Shown piece by piece: positions 51,412 to 60,431 of a stretch of DNA of 64,000 nt. Under the pieces are notes generated by a model. It was given only the letters and a program-made list of their open reading frames with translations, had not been told where the DNA came from and searched no databases. How positions within the stretch are numbered: position 1 is the first letter of the stretch; each line of letters opens with the position of its first letter. A program made the translations under genes and the position numbers. Origin of the DNA: Clostridia bacterium (GTDB lineage: Bacteria > Bacillota > Clostridia > Christensenellales > Aristaeellaceae); NCBI GenBank assembly GCA_017395065.1, contig JAFPWH010000012.1, positions 1-64,000 of the forward strand. The letters run 5' to 3'.

Positions 51412-52572
51412 TCAGGTCTTGAGTTTATCGACATAATCGGTCTTTTCCCAGCTCAGGTCCAGATCGATCCTGCCGAAATGGCCGTAGGCGGCGGTCTGGG
51501 CGTAGATCGGGCGGCGAAGCTGAAGCCGTTCGATGATCGCCGCGGGGCGGAAATCGAACACAGAGGAAATCTTCTCGGCCAGTGCTTCGTCCGGGAGCTT
51601 TCCCGTCCCGAAGGTATCGGCCATGATGCTGACGGGATGCGCGACGCCGATCGCGTAGGAGAGCTGAATCTCGCAGCGGTCCGCAAGGCCCGCGGCGACG
51701 ACGTTCTTTGCCGCGTGGCGCGCGGCGTAGGCGGCAGAGCGGTCCACCTTGGTCGGGTCCTTTCCGGAGAAGCAGCCGCCGCCGTGGCGGCCCATGCCGC
51801 CGTAGGTGTCGACGATGATCTTTCTGCCGGTCAGGCCCGCGTCGCCCTGCGGCCCGCCCACGACGAAGCGGCCCGTGGGATTGATGTAGAACCGCGTGTT
51901 TTCGTCCATGAGCTCGGAGGGGATGACCTCTTTTATGACCTGCTCGATCATGTCGCTTCGGATCTGCTCCTGCGTTACGTCCGGGTCGTGCTGGGTCGAG
52001 AGCACCACGGCGTCCACACGCTTTGGGATAAAGCCGTCGTATTCCACCGTGACCTGCGCCTTGCCGTCCGGCCGCATCCAGGGAAGCAGCCCGCTCTTTC
52101 GTATGGAGGCCATGCGGCGGGTGATGCGGTGGCTCAGCGCGATCGGCATCGGCATGAGCTCGGGCGTCTCGTTGCAGGCGAAGCCGAACATCATGCCCTG
52201 GTCGCCGGCGCCGATCTCCATCGCGTTTTCGTTCCTGCCCTCGAGGGCGTTGTTCACGCCCATGGCGATGTCGGGCGACTGCCTGCCCATGCTGACCAGC
52301 ACGCTGCAGCTTTCGCCGTCGAAGCCGTATTTTGCGCGGTCGTAGCCGATCTCGAGGATCTTTTTGCGCGCCACGGCCTGATAGTCCACCTGCGCGTCGG
52401 TGGTAATCTCGCCCATGATCAGCATAAGGCCAGTCGTCGCGCAGCATTCACACGCGACGTGCGCATTCGGGTCCTGCGCGAGCACCGCGTCCAGTATGGC
52501 GTCGCTCACCTGGTCGCAGAGTTTATCCGGATGACCCTCGGTCACGGATTCCGATGTAAACAGCCTCTTCAT
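51412..52572 (-). CDS. metK: S-adenosylmethionine synthetase
   Basis: 386 residues, the normal MetK length. It makes S-adenosylmethionine from methionine and ATP. Family motifs are [87 protein letters not shown] and [43 protein letters not shown] precedes the ATG. Expression is controlled by the SAM-I riboswitch at 52604-52747. This is one of the surest assignments in the window. Confidence 0.98.
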   Translation of the reverse strand: MKRLFTSESVTEGHPDKLCDQVSDAILDAVLAQDPNAHVACECCATTGLMLIMGEITTDAQVDYQAVARKKILEIGYDRAKYGFDGESCSVLVSMGRQSPDIAMGVNNALEGRNENAMEIGAGDQGMMFGFACNETPELMPMPIALSHRITRRMASIRKSGLLPWMRPDGKAQVTVEYDGFIPKRVDAVVLSTQHDPDVTQEQIRSDMIEQVIKEVIPSELMDENTRFYINPTGRFVVGGPQGDAGLTGRKIIVDTYGGMGRHGGGCFSGKDPTKVDRSAAYAARHAAKNVVAAGLADRCEIQLSYAIGVAHPVSIMADTFGTGKLPDEALAEKISSVFDFRPAAIIERLQLRRPIYAQTAAYGHFGRIDLDLSWEKTDYVDKLKT

Positions 52573-52603
52573 TGAAAAACACTCCTCCTTCGCTTTTGAG
52601 GGC

Positions 52604-52630
52604 ATAAAAAATGCCCGCCTCGGCGAGCAT
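52604..52630 (-). terminator. Riboswitch expression-platform terminator before metK
   Basis: On the minus strand ATGCTCGCC pairs with GGCGGGCAT (52611-52630), followed by a T-run, about 35 nt before the metK start. It is the regulated terminator of the SAM riboswitch. Confidence 0.9.
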
Positions 52631-52650
52631 GAACCTGTCATTTCTACCCG

Positions 52651-52747
52651 CCCCATCTTTCAAGGCTTGCGCCTTGCGGGAATTGGCACCGGTTTCAGCC
52701 GGTTGCCGGGTTTCACAGGGCCCGTCCCTCAACCACTCTTGATAAGG
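52651..52747 (-). ncRNA. SAM-I (S-box) riboswitch aptamer
   Basis: Reading the minus strand: CTTATCAAGAG, GGTTGAGGGA, GGGCCCTGTGAAACCCGGCAACC, GGTGCCAATTCC and GAAAGATG occur in the canonical S-box order, with P1 formed by CTTATC and GATGGG. SAM binding is expected to favour the terminator at 52604-52630 and reduce metK expression. The aptamer limits are approximate. Confidence 0.95.
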
Positions 52748-52761
52748 CTTTTATCGTATGC

Positions 52762-52789
52762 ATTATAGCAGATCGGCCGCATAAAACAA
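52762..52789 (-). promoter_or_regulatory. metK promoter
   Basis: Minus-strand TATAAT (52762-52767) lies just before the riboswitch, with a weaker TTGTTT -35 sequence about 16 bp upstream. It would start transcription about 10 nt before the aptamer. Confidence 0.65.
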
Positions 52790-52869
52790 GCAAGAGATTG
52801 TAAAGAATCATACCCGGGCGCCGCTTTGCAGTTTCTGCGCCGCAAAGGCTGGATTTTTGCCCGCATTTA

Positions 52870-52878
52870 TGCTATAAT
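52870..52878 (+). promoter_or_regulatory. Extended -10 promoter of the secreted amylase gene
   Basis: TGC followed by TATAAT (52870-52878): an extended -10 promoter with no convincing -35, 32 bp before the ATG. With the riboswitch and the metK promoter it accounts for the 338-bp gap between metK and this gene; no further ORF is seen in it. Confidence 0.65.
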
Positions 52879-52910
52879 GGCCTCATGAAAATCCGAGAGG
52901 AAGTGAGCCC

Positions 52911-54452
52911 ATGAAAAAGAGACTATGGTCTGTAATTCTCGTTCTGGCGCTGTGTCTGGTTACGTTCGTCCAAGCCGAAGAAGCCCGGGAGAGCGAAAAA
53001 GTCCGCGAGGGCTGCTGGTACGAGGTGTTCGTCTACTCTTATTCGGACTCCGACGGCGACGGCATCGGCGACCTGAAGGGTCTGGAAAACAAGCTCGATT
53101 ACATCGAATACATGGGCTATGACGGTTTGTGGCTCATGCCCGTCATGCCCTCCCCCAGCTATCACAAGTACGACGTGACGGACTATATGAACGTGGACGA
53201 ACAGTACGGCACGCTGGACGACATGCGTTCGCTGGTAAACGCCTGCCACGAAAGGGGCATACGCATCATCATCGATCTGGTCGTAAACCACACGTCGACC
53301 AGACATCCCTGGTTCACGCGGGCCAGTGCCTCCGTAAAGATGGGCAACACGGCCAACAAATACGTGAGCTACTACAATTTCACCCGCACGGACGCAAACA
53401 AGTACACGAACCTGCAGGGCACCGGCTGGTATTACGAGGAACAGTTTCAGGGCGGAAACATGCCCGACCTGAATCTGGACAATCCCGAGGTGCGAAGCGA
53501 AATTCAAAACATCATGCGTTTCTGGCTGAGCGACATAAACATCGACGGCTTCCGCCTGGACGCCTGCACGAGCTTTTATCAGACGCGGGAGGGCGACATC
53601 GAATTTCTTACCTGGCTGACCCGCGCCGCCAAGGAGATCAAGCCCGACTGCTATCTCGTGGGCGAGACCTGGACGAGCCTGCCCGTGATCGCCGAGTACT
53701 GCAAAAGCGGCATAGACAGCTGTTTCCTGTTCCCGGCAAGTCAGGCGGAGGGCTACATCGTAAGCGCCATCCGTTCCTCCAAGGGCGGCGAAACGTACCT
53801 GAAAAACCTACTGCTGGCCGAAAACGCGATCCCCGAGGGGATCCTTGCGCCGTTTCTGTGCAATCACGACACGGGCCGCACGGTCGGGCTGATCTCGGCC
53901 AGAAGCTATCCCGAAAAGGCCAAATTTGCCGAGGGCATACTGAACATGTACCCCGGCAGCGTGTTTACCTATTACGGCGAGGAGATCGGCATGGTGGGCT
54001 CCAGCAACGACCCCAACAAGCGCATCGCGATGAACTGGAGCGAAGGCGAGCGCACGAGCCCGCCTCCCGGAGCCACCACCTTCGAATATCCCTATCCCGG
54101 CGTATACGAGCAGATGGAGGACGAAAGCTCGCTTCTGAACTACTGCCGGGAAATCAACCGCATAAAGCACGAAAACCCGGTCATCATGCAGGGAAGGACC
54201 GTGGACGGCAACGCCGAAGGCAGCCTGTGCGTACTGCGGCGAGAGAGCGAAACGGACGCCTGCGTGATCGCGATCAACTTTGATCCCTACGAGGCCGTCA
54301 GCTTCGACTGCCCGGGCAGCCTCGCATTCGCGGACGAGTTGAGCGCGACGGGCGAAAAAGCCGCCGTCGTGCAGGACGGCGAAGCAAGCGTGACGCACGT
54401 GACCCTGCCCGCCTACGGCATCGTGATTTTAAAGCCCGCCTATGACGACTGA
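52911..54452 (+). CDS. Secreted GH13 alpha-amylase family enzyme
   Basis: 513 residues. Signal peptide MKKRLWSVILVLALCLVTFVQAEEARE, with no lipobox. GH13 motifs: LDYIEYMGYDGLWLMPVMPSPSYHKYDVTDY, LVVNHTS, the nucleophile Asp217 in GFRLDACT, the acid/base Glu252 in VGETWT and the stabiliser Asp320 in NHDTGR. YSDSDGDGIGDLKGL at the start is a Ca-binding-type loop often found in neopullulanase/alpha-amylase relatives. This is the only secreted glycosidase seen in the window. Starch or a related alpha-glucan is the likely substrate. It is followed 26 bp later by an M42 peptidase gene. Confidence 0.94.
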   Translation: MKKRLWSVILVLALCLVTFVQAEEARESEKVREGCWYEVFVYSYSDSDGDGIGDLKGLENKLDYIEYMGYDGLWLMPVMPSPSYHKYDVTDYMNVDEQYGTLDDMRSLVNACHERGIRIIIDLVVNHTSTRHPWFTRASASVKMGNTANKYVSYYNFTRTDANKYTNLQGTGWYYEEQFQGGNMPDLNLDNPEVRSEIQNIMRFWLSDINIDGFRLDACTSFYQTREGDIEFLTWLTRAAKEIKPDCYLVGETWTSLPVIAEYCKSGIDSCFLFPASQAEGYIVSAIRSSKGGETYLKNLLLAENAIPEGILAPFLCNHDTGRTVGLISARSYPEKAKFAEGILNMYPGSVFTYYGEEIGMVGSSNDPNKRIAMNWSEGERTSPPPGATTFEYPYPGVYEQMEDESSLLNYCREINRIKHENPVIMQGRTVDGNAEGSLCVLRRESETDACVIAINFDPYEAVSFDCPGSLAFADELSATGEKAAVVQDGEASVTHVTLPAYGIVILKPAYDD

Positions 54453-54478
54453 AGGCAAACCGCGCACGGAGGTACGAA

Positions 54479-55516
54479 ATGAACGAGGAATTCCTGTTTG
54501 AGCTTTTGTCGACCGGTTCCGTTTCCGGAAACGAAGCGGAGCTGGAAAAGAAGATCTACGATCACATGCAGGGCAGGGCGGACACTGTCTCGGTGGACGA
54601 ACTGGGCAACGTGACCGCCGCCGTCAACCCCTCGGCGCCGTTCAAGGTGCTTTTGGCCGGCCACGCGGACGAGATCGGCCTCATGGTCTCCGCCGTGGGC
54701 AGCGACGGCTGCCTTATGGTGACGCACATCGGCGGCATTTATCCGACGACCTACCCGGGCCACAAGGTGCGCGTTTACACGAAAAACGGCGTAGTGTACG
54801 GTGCGGTCGCAAATTCGAGGGAGATTTCCAAAAACAAGGAGCTCGAAGCCTCCGACCTCAGGATCGACATCGGCGCCAAGGACCGCGAGGACGCGCTCAG
54901 ATACGTAGAGCTCGGCGACACGGTGACCTTCGATACGGACGTGCGCAGGCTTTTGAACGACCGGATCAGCGGCCGCGCGCTGGACGACAGGGTCGGTGCT
55001 TACATCGTGATGGAGGCGCTGAGCAAAGCGAAGGAAAAGGGCGCGACGGTCGGCTGCTACGCGGTCTCCACGACGGGCGAGGAGACGACCGGCAACGGCG
55101 CGTATTTCTCCGCATCCCGCATAAGGCCGAACGTCTGCATCGCCGTGGACGTGACCTACACCTCGGACAACTGCGGCATCGGCATAGCCGAGACCGGCGA
55201 CGTATCCGTCGGCAAGGGACCGGTGATCTGCAACAATCCGTCCATCCACAAAAAGCTGAACGCGCTTTTGAGAAGCTGCGCCGCGAAGCTGAACATGGAC
55301 ATTCAGACCGAAGCCGCCAGCGGGCGGACCGGCACCGACGGAGACACCGTGCACAAAACCGGCATCGGCGTTCCCTTCGCGCTGGTATCGATCCCGCTGC
55401 GCTACATGCACAACCCCGCCGAGGTCGCTTCGCTAAAGGACATACAAGACTGCATAGACCTGCTTTCGGAATTTCTGATCAGCTGCACGCAGGACATGGA
55501 TCTTAAGCCGTTCTGA
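54479..55516 (+). CDS. M42 family aminopeptidase
   Basis: 345 residues. M42 signatures: His62 in LAGHADEIG, the second metal site in ALDDRVGAY, the catalytic and metal-binding Glu pair in STTGEETTGNGA, Asp in IAVDVTYT and His in RYMHNPAE. M42 peptidases (glutamyl or deblocking aminopeptidases, sometimes cellulase-like FrvX) form dodecameric shells and trim peptides in the cytoplasm. There is no signal peptide. It lies 26 bp downstream of the secreted amylase gene, so it shares its transcript. The coupling is probably incidental. Confidence 0.94.
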   Translation: MNEEFLFELLSTGSVSGNEAELEKKIYDHMQGRADTVSVDELGNVTAAVNPSAPFKVLLAGHADEIGLMVSAVGSDGCLMVTHIGGIYPTTYPGHKVRVYTKNGVVYGAVANSREISKNKELEASDLRIDIGAKDREDALRYVELGDTVTFDTDVRRLLNDRISGRALDDRVGAYIVMEALSKAKEKGATVGCYAVSTTGEETTGNGAYFSASRIRPNVCIAVDVTYTSDNCGIGIAETGDVSVGKGPVICNNPSIHKKLNALLRSCAAKLNMDIQTEAASGRTGTDGDTVHKTGIGVPFALVSIPLRYMHNPAEVASLKDIQDCIDLLSEFLISCTQDMDLKPF

Positions 55517-55539
55517 CGCAGTTACGGCAAAACAGAACG

Positions 55540-55555
55540 GGCGCGCGGACGCGCC
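55540..55555. terminator. Weak hairpin between the M42 peptidase and the alcohol dehydrogenase
   Basis: GGCGCG (55540-55545) and CGCGCC (55550-55555) with a CGGA loop. On the minus strand TGTTTT follows after a short gap. Possible weak terminator for the dehydrogenase. Confidence 0.45.
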
Positions 55556-55558
55556 GCT

Positions 55559-56566
55559 TCATCCCCTGACCATCATCACCTTGACGGCGCCGGCTTTGTC
55601 GTCCCGCAGGGTGAGCATGGCTTTTTCCATCTCTTCCAGCGGGAAGCGGTGGCTGATGAGCGGCTTTACGTCCACGAGCCCGTTTTTGATCATATCGATG
55701 CACTGCGGGAAAAACAGCGCCGGGGAGGCGAAGGAATAGCGCAGCTGCAGGCGCTTGAAGTGCATCTGATTTATGTCCAGCGCGCAAAGGCTCTCTTCCC
55801 TGGTTTTGGCGATGCCGATCATGCTGATGACGGCGCCGAAGGAAGCAAAAGCGACGGCGTCCCTGAGCGTCGCGGGCGGCGTCGTGACCAATATGCGGTC
55901 TGCCTGCTCGCCCTTCAAGGCTTCGCAGGGGTCTGTTTCGTCGGTTAAGACGATCCTGTCCGCGCCGTACTTTTCGGCGAGACTTATGCGCGCCTTTGAA
56001 TGGGAATGCGCAAGCACGGTGATCTTTCCCGCGCCCTTCAGACGCGAAAGTCTGACCGCGATCAGCGCGATCGGCCCCGCGCCGTAGACGACGACGCGGT
56101 CGTTCAGGCGGATGTCCGCCGTTTCGACCATGTCCAGCGCGACGCCCATGGGCTCGACGACGGCGGCCTCCTCAAAGCCGATGCCGTCGAATTTGACGAG
56201 CGCGCCGGCTTTTGCCGCCACCTTTTCCGAAAAGCCGTTGTAGCGGGCGGAAAAGACGTACTTGTCCCGGCAGAGCTCCGGGTGGCCGTTTCGGCACATC
56301 GCGCATTTTCCGCAAAAGCTCGAGGATTCGACCGCGACCTTGTCTCCCGGCTTCACGTTTTTGACCGCCGGACCCACCGCCTCGACGACGCCCGAAAACT
56401 CGTGGCCGAAGGGTTTGAACTCCGGGGCGTTCTGCGCGGAATTCACGTCCGATCCGCAGACGCCGCAGGCCCTTACGTCGATCAGCGCCTCATCTTCCTG
56501 AAGGCGCGGCACTTCGACGTCGCGTATTTCCACGAGCCAGGGCGCCTTTAAAAATGCCTGTTTCAT
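55559..56566 (-). CDS. Zinc-dependent medium-chain alcohol/polyol dehydrogenase
   Basis: 335 residues from MKQAFLKAPWLVEIRDVEVP. Catalytic zinc ligands are Cys in ACGVCGSD, His in GHEFSG and Glu in VVEPMGVAL; the structural zinc is bound by the CGKCAMCRNGHPELC Cys set. The nucleotide-binding Rossmann part has GAGPIALIAVRL. The closest functional groups are sorbitol, threonine and galactitol dehydrogenases. The ATG at 56566 is chosen because AAAGGATG lies 7 nt upstream. An ORF remnant and a promoter lie further upstream. A sugar alcohol substrate fits the sugar-rich context but is inferred. Confidence 0.93.
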   Translation of the reverse strand: MKQAFLKAPWLVEIRDVEVPRLQEDEALIDVRACGVCGSDVNSAQNAPEFKPFGHEFSGVVEAVGPAVKNVKPGDKVAVESSSFCGKCAMCRNGHPELCRDKYVFSARYNGFSEKVAAKAGALVKFDGIGFEEAAVVEPMGVALDMVETADIRLNDRVVVYGAGPIALIAVRLSRLKGAGKITVLAHSHSKARISLAEKYGADRIVLTDETDPCEALKGEQADRILVTTPPATLRDAVAFASFGAVISMIGIAKTREESLCALDINQMHFKRLQLRYSFASPALFFPQCIDMIKNGLVDVKPLISHRFPLEEMEKAMLTLRDDKAGAVKVMMVRG

Positions 56567-56586
56567 GAATTTCATCCTTTCCGGGA

Positions 56587-56742
56587 TCAGAAGAATTCCT
56601 TGCCGCGAACCAGCGTGAGCTTTTCCCTCAGCAGCCTTTCGTCGCTTTCGCCGTAGGGTTCGCTCAAACACCTGTCGGCGTGCGCAACCGCGAATTGAAA
56701 GCTGTCGAAATTGCCGGGCGGGAAAAGCGCGTTCTGTTTGCA
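56587..56742 (-). pseudogene. Orphan coding tail, remnant of a lost gene
   Basis: On the minus strand a frame of 52 codons is open between two stop codons (TGA at 56743-56745 and TGA at 56587-56589), with no ATG or GTG. Its translation contains HADRCLSEPYGESDERLL and ends LVRGKEFF. Codon choice (GGC, GAC, CTG, GCG) is like that of neighbouring genes, so it looks like the 3' end of a former gene, not random sequence. It lies in the leader of the alcohol dehydrogenase gene, and a promoter at 56753-56781 reads through it. I do not recognise the family. Confidence 0.5.
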
Positions 56743-56752
56743 TCACGCGCCC

Positions 56753-56781
56753 ATTATAACAAATCGCGCGCCCGTTTACAA
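56753..56781 (-). promoter_or_regulatory. Promoter upstream of the orphan tail and alcohol dehydrogenase
   Basis: On the minus strand TTGTAA (56776-56781), a 17-bp spacer and TATAAT (56753-56758). Transcription would start just before the orphan coding tail and continue into the dehydrogenase gene about 180 nt later. Confidence 0.65.
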
Positions 56782-56828
56782 TCTCTGAACCGTATAAAAA
56801 CGCTTTCCCGTCTTTTTGTTTTTATTCT

Positions 56829-56857
56829 TTGACAAGCCGCGCTTTTTATGATAGAAT
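56829..56857 (+). promoter_or_regulatory. Promoter of the BIG2/NlpC-P60 operon
   Basis: TTGACA (56829-56834), a 17-bp spacer and TAGAAT (56852-56857), 39 bp before the start codon. With the elements on the minus strand it accounts for the 330-bp divergent gap. Confidence 0.75.
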
Positions 56858-56896
56858 AAAATAGAATTATTGTGTGCAGTAAAAGGGATGAAAGCA

Positions 56897-59380
56897 ATGA
56901 AACGTCTGCTGCCCGCACTTATGCTGCTGTGTCTGATTTCGGCGGCGAAGTGCCTTGCCGAGGGGATCAGTCTCCCCCGCGGCATGCGCAGCGTGGAGAG
57001 CGAAGCGTTCTGCGACGCGCAGGCGCAGTGGGCGTTCATCCCGGACAGCTGCGTGCAGATCGCCCCGGACGCGTTTTCGGACAGCGTGACGCTGATCTGC
57101 GGCTTTGGCGGCAGCGCCGCCGAAAGCTATGCCGCGGCCACGGGGCGGCGTTTTCTGGACGTCGGCATCTACGGCGCGGCGTTCTCCTGCCCCGCGCTGT
57201 GCCTGCCGAAGGCCGAGATATCCGTAAGCGCCAAAGCCGAATGCGCCGTAAATCTTACGGCGCGCTTCAGCCTCTGTGCGGACGGCACGGAGATCTCCTC
57301 CTCGGAAACGGGAAAGCTGCGCGCCGGCGAGACGGGCTCCTTCGATCTGCACGTCGTTTTGTCGAACGCCTATTACAGCGAAGAGTACGTCGTTCGGGAC
57401 GCGGTACGGGTTATCGAAAAGCCGAAAACAGCCTGCGATTCTTTCGACGTGCCGCTTGGAAAGAGCGTCAAAATCCTTTCGGACGAAGAGACGCGAAGCT
57501 GCAAAGTGACGCTTTCGAGCACCCGCGCGCTCAGCCTTTCGGAAGGCTGCCTTACCGGCCTCAAAACGGGCGAGTACTCAATAACGGTCACGGTAAGCGA
57601 GGGCGGGTTTACGCTCAGTGAAACCTATCCCGTCAGCGTATACGTGCCCGCGGACGAGATCCGCTGCGAGCTGCCCGAATTCGGCTATGCGGGAGAAAAG
57701 GTCGCCTTGAACTATACCGTGCTGCCCGAGGACGCAAAATTCAGGCAGGCAGACGTGACCTCTTCAAACCCGGACGTCATAAGCACAGACGAGCAGGGCG
57801 TTCTCGTTTTCCTATCGGAGGGCGAAGCGGAGATAAGCGTTTTCACGCGGGACGTGCTTTTCCGGCAAACCGTCCGCTGCGTGCCGCAGCCCGAAGGGCT
57901 TGCGCTTGCGGCCGACGAAGACGTTCTGGCCGTAAACGGCATACTGCAGCTGACGCCCGTGCTGACGCCCGCCGGCGCTCTGGCGCGCCTTCAGTGGCTG
58001 AGCGCAGACGAGGGCGTGGCGGCGGTGGACTTTAGCGGCGCAGTCACCGGCATATCGCCCGGCAGCACGGTCGTCACCTGCCGCGCGGGCGATCTGACCG
58101 CAAGCGTCCCCGTGACGGTCAAAACCGCGCCGCAAAAAGTGCGCATAAGCGCCGACCTTGCGTACATGCACGTCGGCGAAAGCAAGCAATTGGAACTGCA
58201 CGTTTCCCCCATTGGGACAGAGCTTGATACGATCCTATGGCAAAGCTCGGACGAAAGCGTGGCGGCAGTGGATCAAAACGGCTTCGTGACCGCGCGCAGC
58301 GCCGGGCAGACGGTCGTCAGCGCAAGGGCGCTCAGCCGCGCCGAAGCGCGCTTTACCGTGCACGTCACCGCCTACGAAGCCGCGATCGGGCTGGACCTCG
58401 GGACCGAAAGAAGGTACGTGGAGCCGGGCGGTCAGATAAGTCTCGCGCCGCAGATCTATCCCGCAGGCGCCGAGGCCGAGCTCATCTGGTCTTCGTCGGA
58501 CGAAAGCGTGCTGACGGTCGATCAGGGCGGCGTCGTCACCGGCATAACGAGCGGCACGGCCACGGTAACCTGCGCGCTGAAGGACGATCCGAACGTAAGT
58601 GCGAGCGCGATCGTGAACGTGCTGAGCGATAAGCGCTGCCTCGTGATGCCGCTCAGGCGCACCGGCATCAGCGGCATTCAGGGCAACCTCGCGCGCATCG
58701 ACGCGGTAAAGCGCTCCGCCGAAAACGAACTGAAGTCGGTTTATGCGCGGGGACTCATCGGCGAAAAAGAACTGAACGGCAGGCTCGGCGCGATCGGCCG
58801 CGTCTTCGAAAGCTACGCCTTCGCCTGGATGACGCCCGCGTTCCAGCCGTACTGGGACACGAGCGTGAACGAGGGCGGCATAAAGGACTTCGAGCCCGGC
58901 GTGGTGTACTACGGGCTTCCCTACATTTCGGGCGATTACGGGCTGAACCGCGCCTACGACGTGCGCAAGGCGCTCAGGGAAAACCGCTATTACGCGTCGG
59001 AGGACGGGGACTATTACCTAATGAACCCGGAGCGCTTCATCAGCGGCAACTACATCGGCTGCGACTGCTCGACCCTGATCAGCATAAGCTTTTGGGGCGT
59101 CGGTCAGACGGCCTCCGAAATGCGGACGGGCGCGCTGTACCGCAGCACCGATTTCAAAACGCTGAGTTACACGGACGAGCTTTTCCCCGGGGACATCATC
59201 GTGGCCAGCAACCGCCACGTCGTAATGTTCCTCTACTACGCAAACGACGAGCACACGCAGATCGTCACGATCGAGCAGGGCGGCGACGAGCACACCGTAA
59301 ACACCGTGAGCGCGAGCGTGTATCCCATCGAATTCTATTCCTCGCGCGGCTACGCGCCGCGGCGGAAAAAATACTGGTAA
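56897..59380 (+). CDS. Secreted multi-domain protein with BIG2 repeats and an NlpC/P60 peptidase domain
   Basis: 827 residues. Signal peptide MKRLLPALMLLCLISAAKCLAEG. An N-terminal BspA-like leucine-rich fragment (AFIPDSCVQIAPDAFSDSVTLICGFG) is followed by beta-rich linkers, then bacterial Ig-like BIG2 repeats (VAAVDFSGAVTGISPGSTVVTC, SVAAVDQNGFVTARSAGQTVVSA, SVLTVDQGGVVTGITSGTATVTC). The C-terminal about 150 residues look like an NlpC/P60 cysteine peptidase: nucleophile Cys724 in GCDCSTLIS and His in NRHVVMFLYY. So it probably adheres to a surface and cuts peptidoglycan peptides. It starts an operon with an SGNH esterase and dnaX. The ATG at 56897 fits the signal peptide and the AAAGGGATG site. 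Confidence 0.85.
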   Translation: MKRLLPALMLLCLISAAKCLAEGISLPRGMRSVESEAFCDAQAQWAFIPDSCVQIAPDAFSDSVTLICGFGGSAAESYAAATGRRFLDVGIYGAAFSCPALCLPKAEISVSAKAECAVNLTARFSLCADGTEISSSETGKLRAGETGSFDLHVVLSNAYYSEEYVVRDAVRVIEKPKTACDSFDVPLGKSVKILSDEETRSCKVTLSSTRALSLSEGCLTGLKTGEYSITVTVSEGGFTLSETYPVSVYVPADEIRCELPEFGYAGEKVALNYTVLPEDAKFRQADVTSSNPDVISTDEQGVLVFLSEGEAEISVFTRDVLFRQTVRCVPQPEGLALAADEDVLAVNGILQLTPVLTPAGALARLQWLSADEGVAAVDFSGAVTGISPGSTVVTCRAGDLTASVPVTVKTAPQKVRISADLAYMHVGESKQLELHVSPIGTELDTILWQSSDESVAAVDQNGFVTARSAGQTVVSARALSRAEARFTVHVTAYEAAIGLDLGTERRYVEPGGQISLAPQIYPAGAEAELIWSSSDESVLTVDQGGVVTGITSGTATVTCALKDDPNVSASAIVNVLSDKRCLVMPLRRTGISGIQGNLARIDAVKRSAENELKSVYARGLIGEKELNGRLGAIGRVFESYAFAWMTPAFQPYWDTSVNEGGIKDFEPGVVYYGLPYISGDYGLNRAYDVRKALRENRYYASEDGDYYLMNPERFISGNYIGCDCSTLISISFWGVGQTASEMRTGALYRSTDFKTLSYTDELFPGDIIVASNRHVVMFLYYANDEHTQIVTIEQGGDEHTVNTVSASVYPIEFYSSRGYAPRRKKYW

Positions 59381-59408
59381 GCCAAGCGGCTTGGGAGGCT
59401 AAACAACG

Positions 59409-60425
59409 ATGTTCATACCGTGGAATCACGAAAGCGTGCGCCTGACGGGGCGCTGGAGCAGACTGAGCAAGGATCAGAGCGATCCGCATATCTTCGTGCA
59501 CGCCTCGGCGGCCAGTGCCGTCACCACCGCGCCCGGCAGCTATTTCGAGCTCGCCTTCCGGGGCAAAAGCGCGGTTTTGCGCTTCGACATGGGCTATCTC
59601 GGCTACCCGTCGCCGCATCTGTACATACAGGTGGACGGCGGCGCGATGACCGAGGCGCCGGTCGACCGGCTGATCAGGATCAGCGCGGCCGGAGACGGAA
59701 ACCACGTCGTAAAAGTCGTCTACAAGGGGTCGAGCGAGGTGCTGCCGCGCTGGTATCCCTCACTGATGGGCATGATCAGCTTTAGGGGCTTTCAGGCGGA
59801 CGCGCCGGGCACGCTTGAAAAGGACGAGCGCCGCGTCGTCGAATTTATCGGCGACTCGATCACCGAGGGCGTGCTCGTCGACGCAGACTACATCGGCGCG
59901 CCGGCCAACAGCATCGACCAGTTCAACCGCGTCTATCAGGACGACGTGACCGCGACCTACGCGTGGCTGAGCGCAGAAAAGCTGAATCTCAGGCCCGTGT
60001 TTCAGGCCTACGGCGCGGTTGGCCTTACGCGCAGCGGTAACGCCTCCGTGCCGAGGGCGGGGCTGATCTATCCCTGGGTATACGACGGCGTGCCCTACAC
60101 CGGCGAAAAGCCGGACTTTGTTGTGATCAACCACGGCGCAAACGACAGGGGCACGGGCGCAGAGGAATACATACTGCGCTACAGGGAACTCGTTTCCCTC
60201 GTGCACGAGATCAATCCCGGAGTGCAGGTGATCTGTCTTGGTGCGTTCTGCGGCGCGTTCGACACAGAGCTGCGCGCAATGGTGCAGGCGCTGGACTTTA
60301 ACTGGCTGCACTTTATTTCAACCAAGGGCTGGCTTCCGCCCGAGCCGCTTCACCCGCTCAGGGACGGACACATCATCGCCGCCGAAAGGCTGTGCGCGGA
60401 ACTGAAAACGCTGTTTGGACTGTGA
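59409..60425 (+). CDS. SGNH/GDSL esterase with N-terminal jelly roll (CE2-like)
   Basis: 338 residues. The N-terminal about 130 residues form a beta-rich domain (SYFELAFRGKSAVLRFDMG, HLYIQVDGG). The C-terminal SGNH domain has FIGDSITEG with Ser150, a Gly-containing second block (VGLTRSGN), VINHGANDRG with the Asn block, and the final Asp/His dyad in HPLRDGHIIAAERL. This two-domain layout is that of CE2 acetylxylan esterases. There is no signal peptide, so it probably deacetylates imported xylan or mannan fragments. It lies 28 bp after the BIG2 gene and 6 bp before dnaX. Confidence 0.88.
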   Translation: MFIPWNHESVRLTGRWSRLSKDQSDPHIFVHASAASAVTTAPGSYFELAFRGKSAVLRFDMGYLGYPSPHLYIQVDGGAMTEAPVDRLIRISAAGDGNHVVKVVYKGSSEVLPRWYPSLMGMISFRGFQADAPGTLEKDERRVVEFIGDSITEGVLVDADYIGAPANSIDQFNRVYQDDVTATYAWLSAEKLNLRPVFQAYGAVGLTRSGNASVPRAGLIYPWVYDGVPYTGEKPDFVVINHGANDRGTGAEEYILRYRELVSLVHEINPGVQVICLGAFCGAFDTELRAMVQALDFNWLHFISTKGWLPPEPLHPLRDGHIIAAERLCAELKTLFGL

Positions 60426-60431
60426 GGAAAA

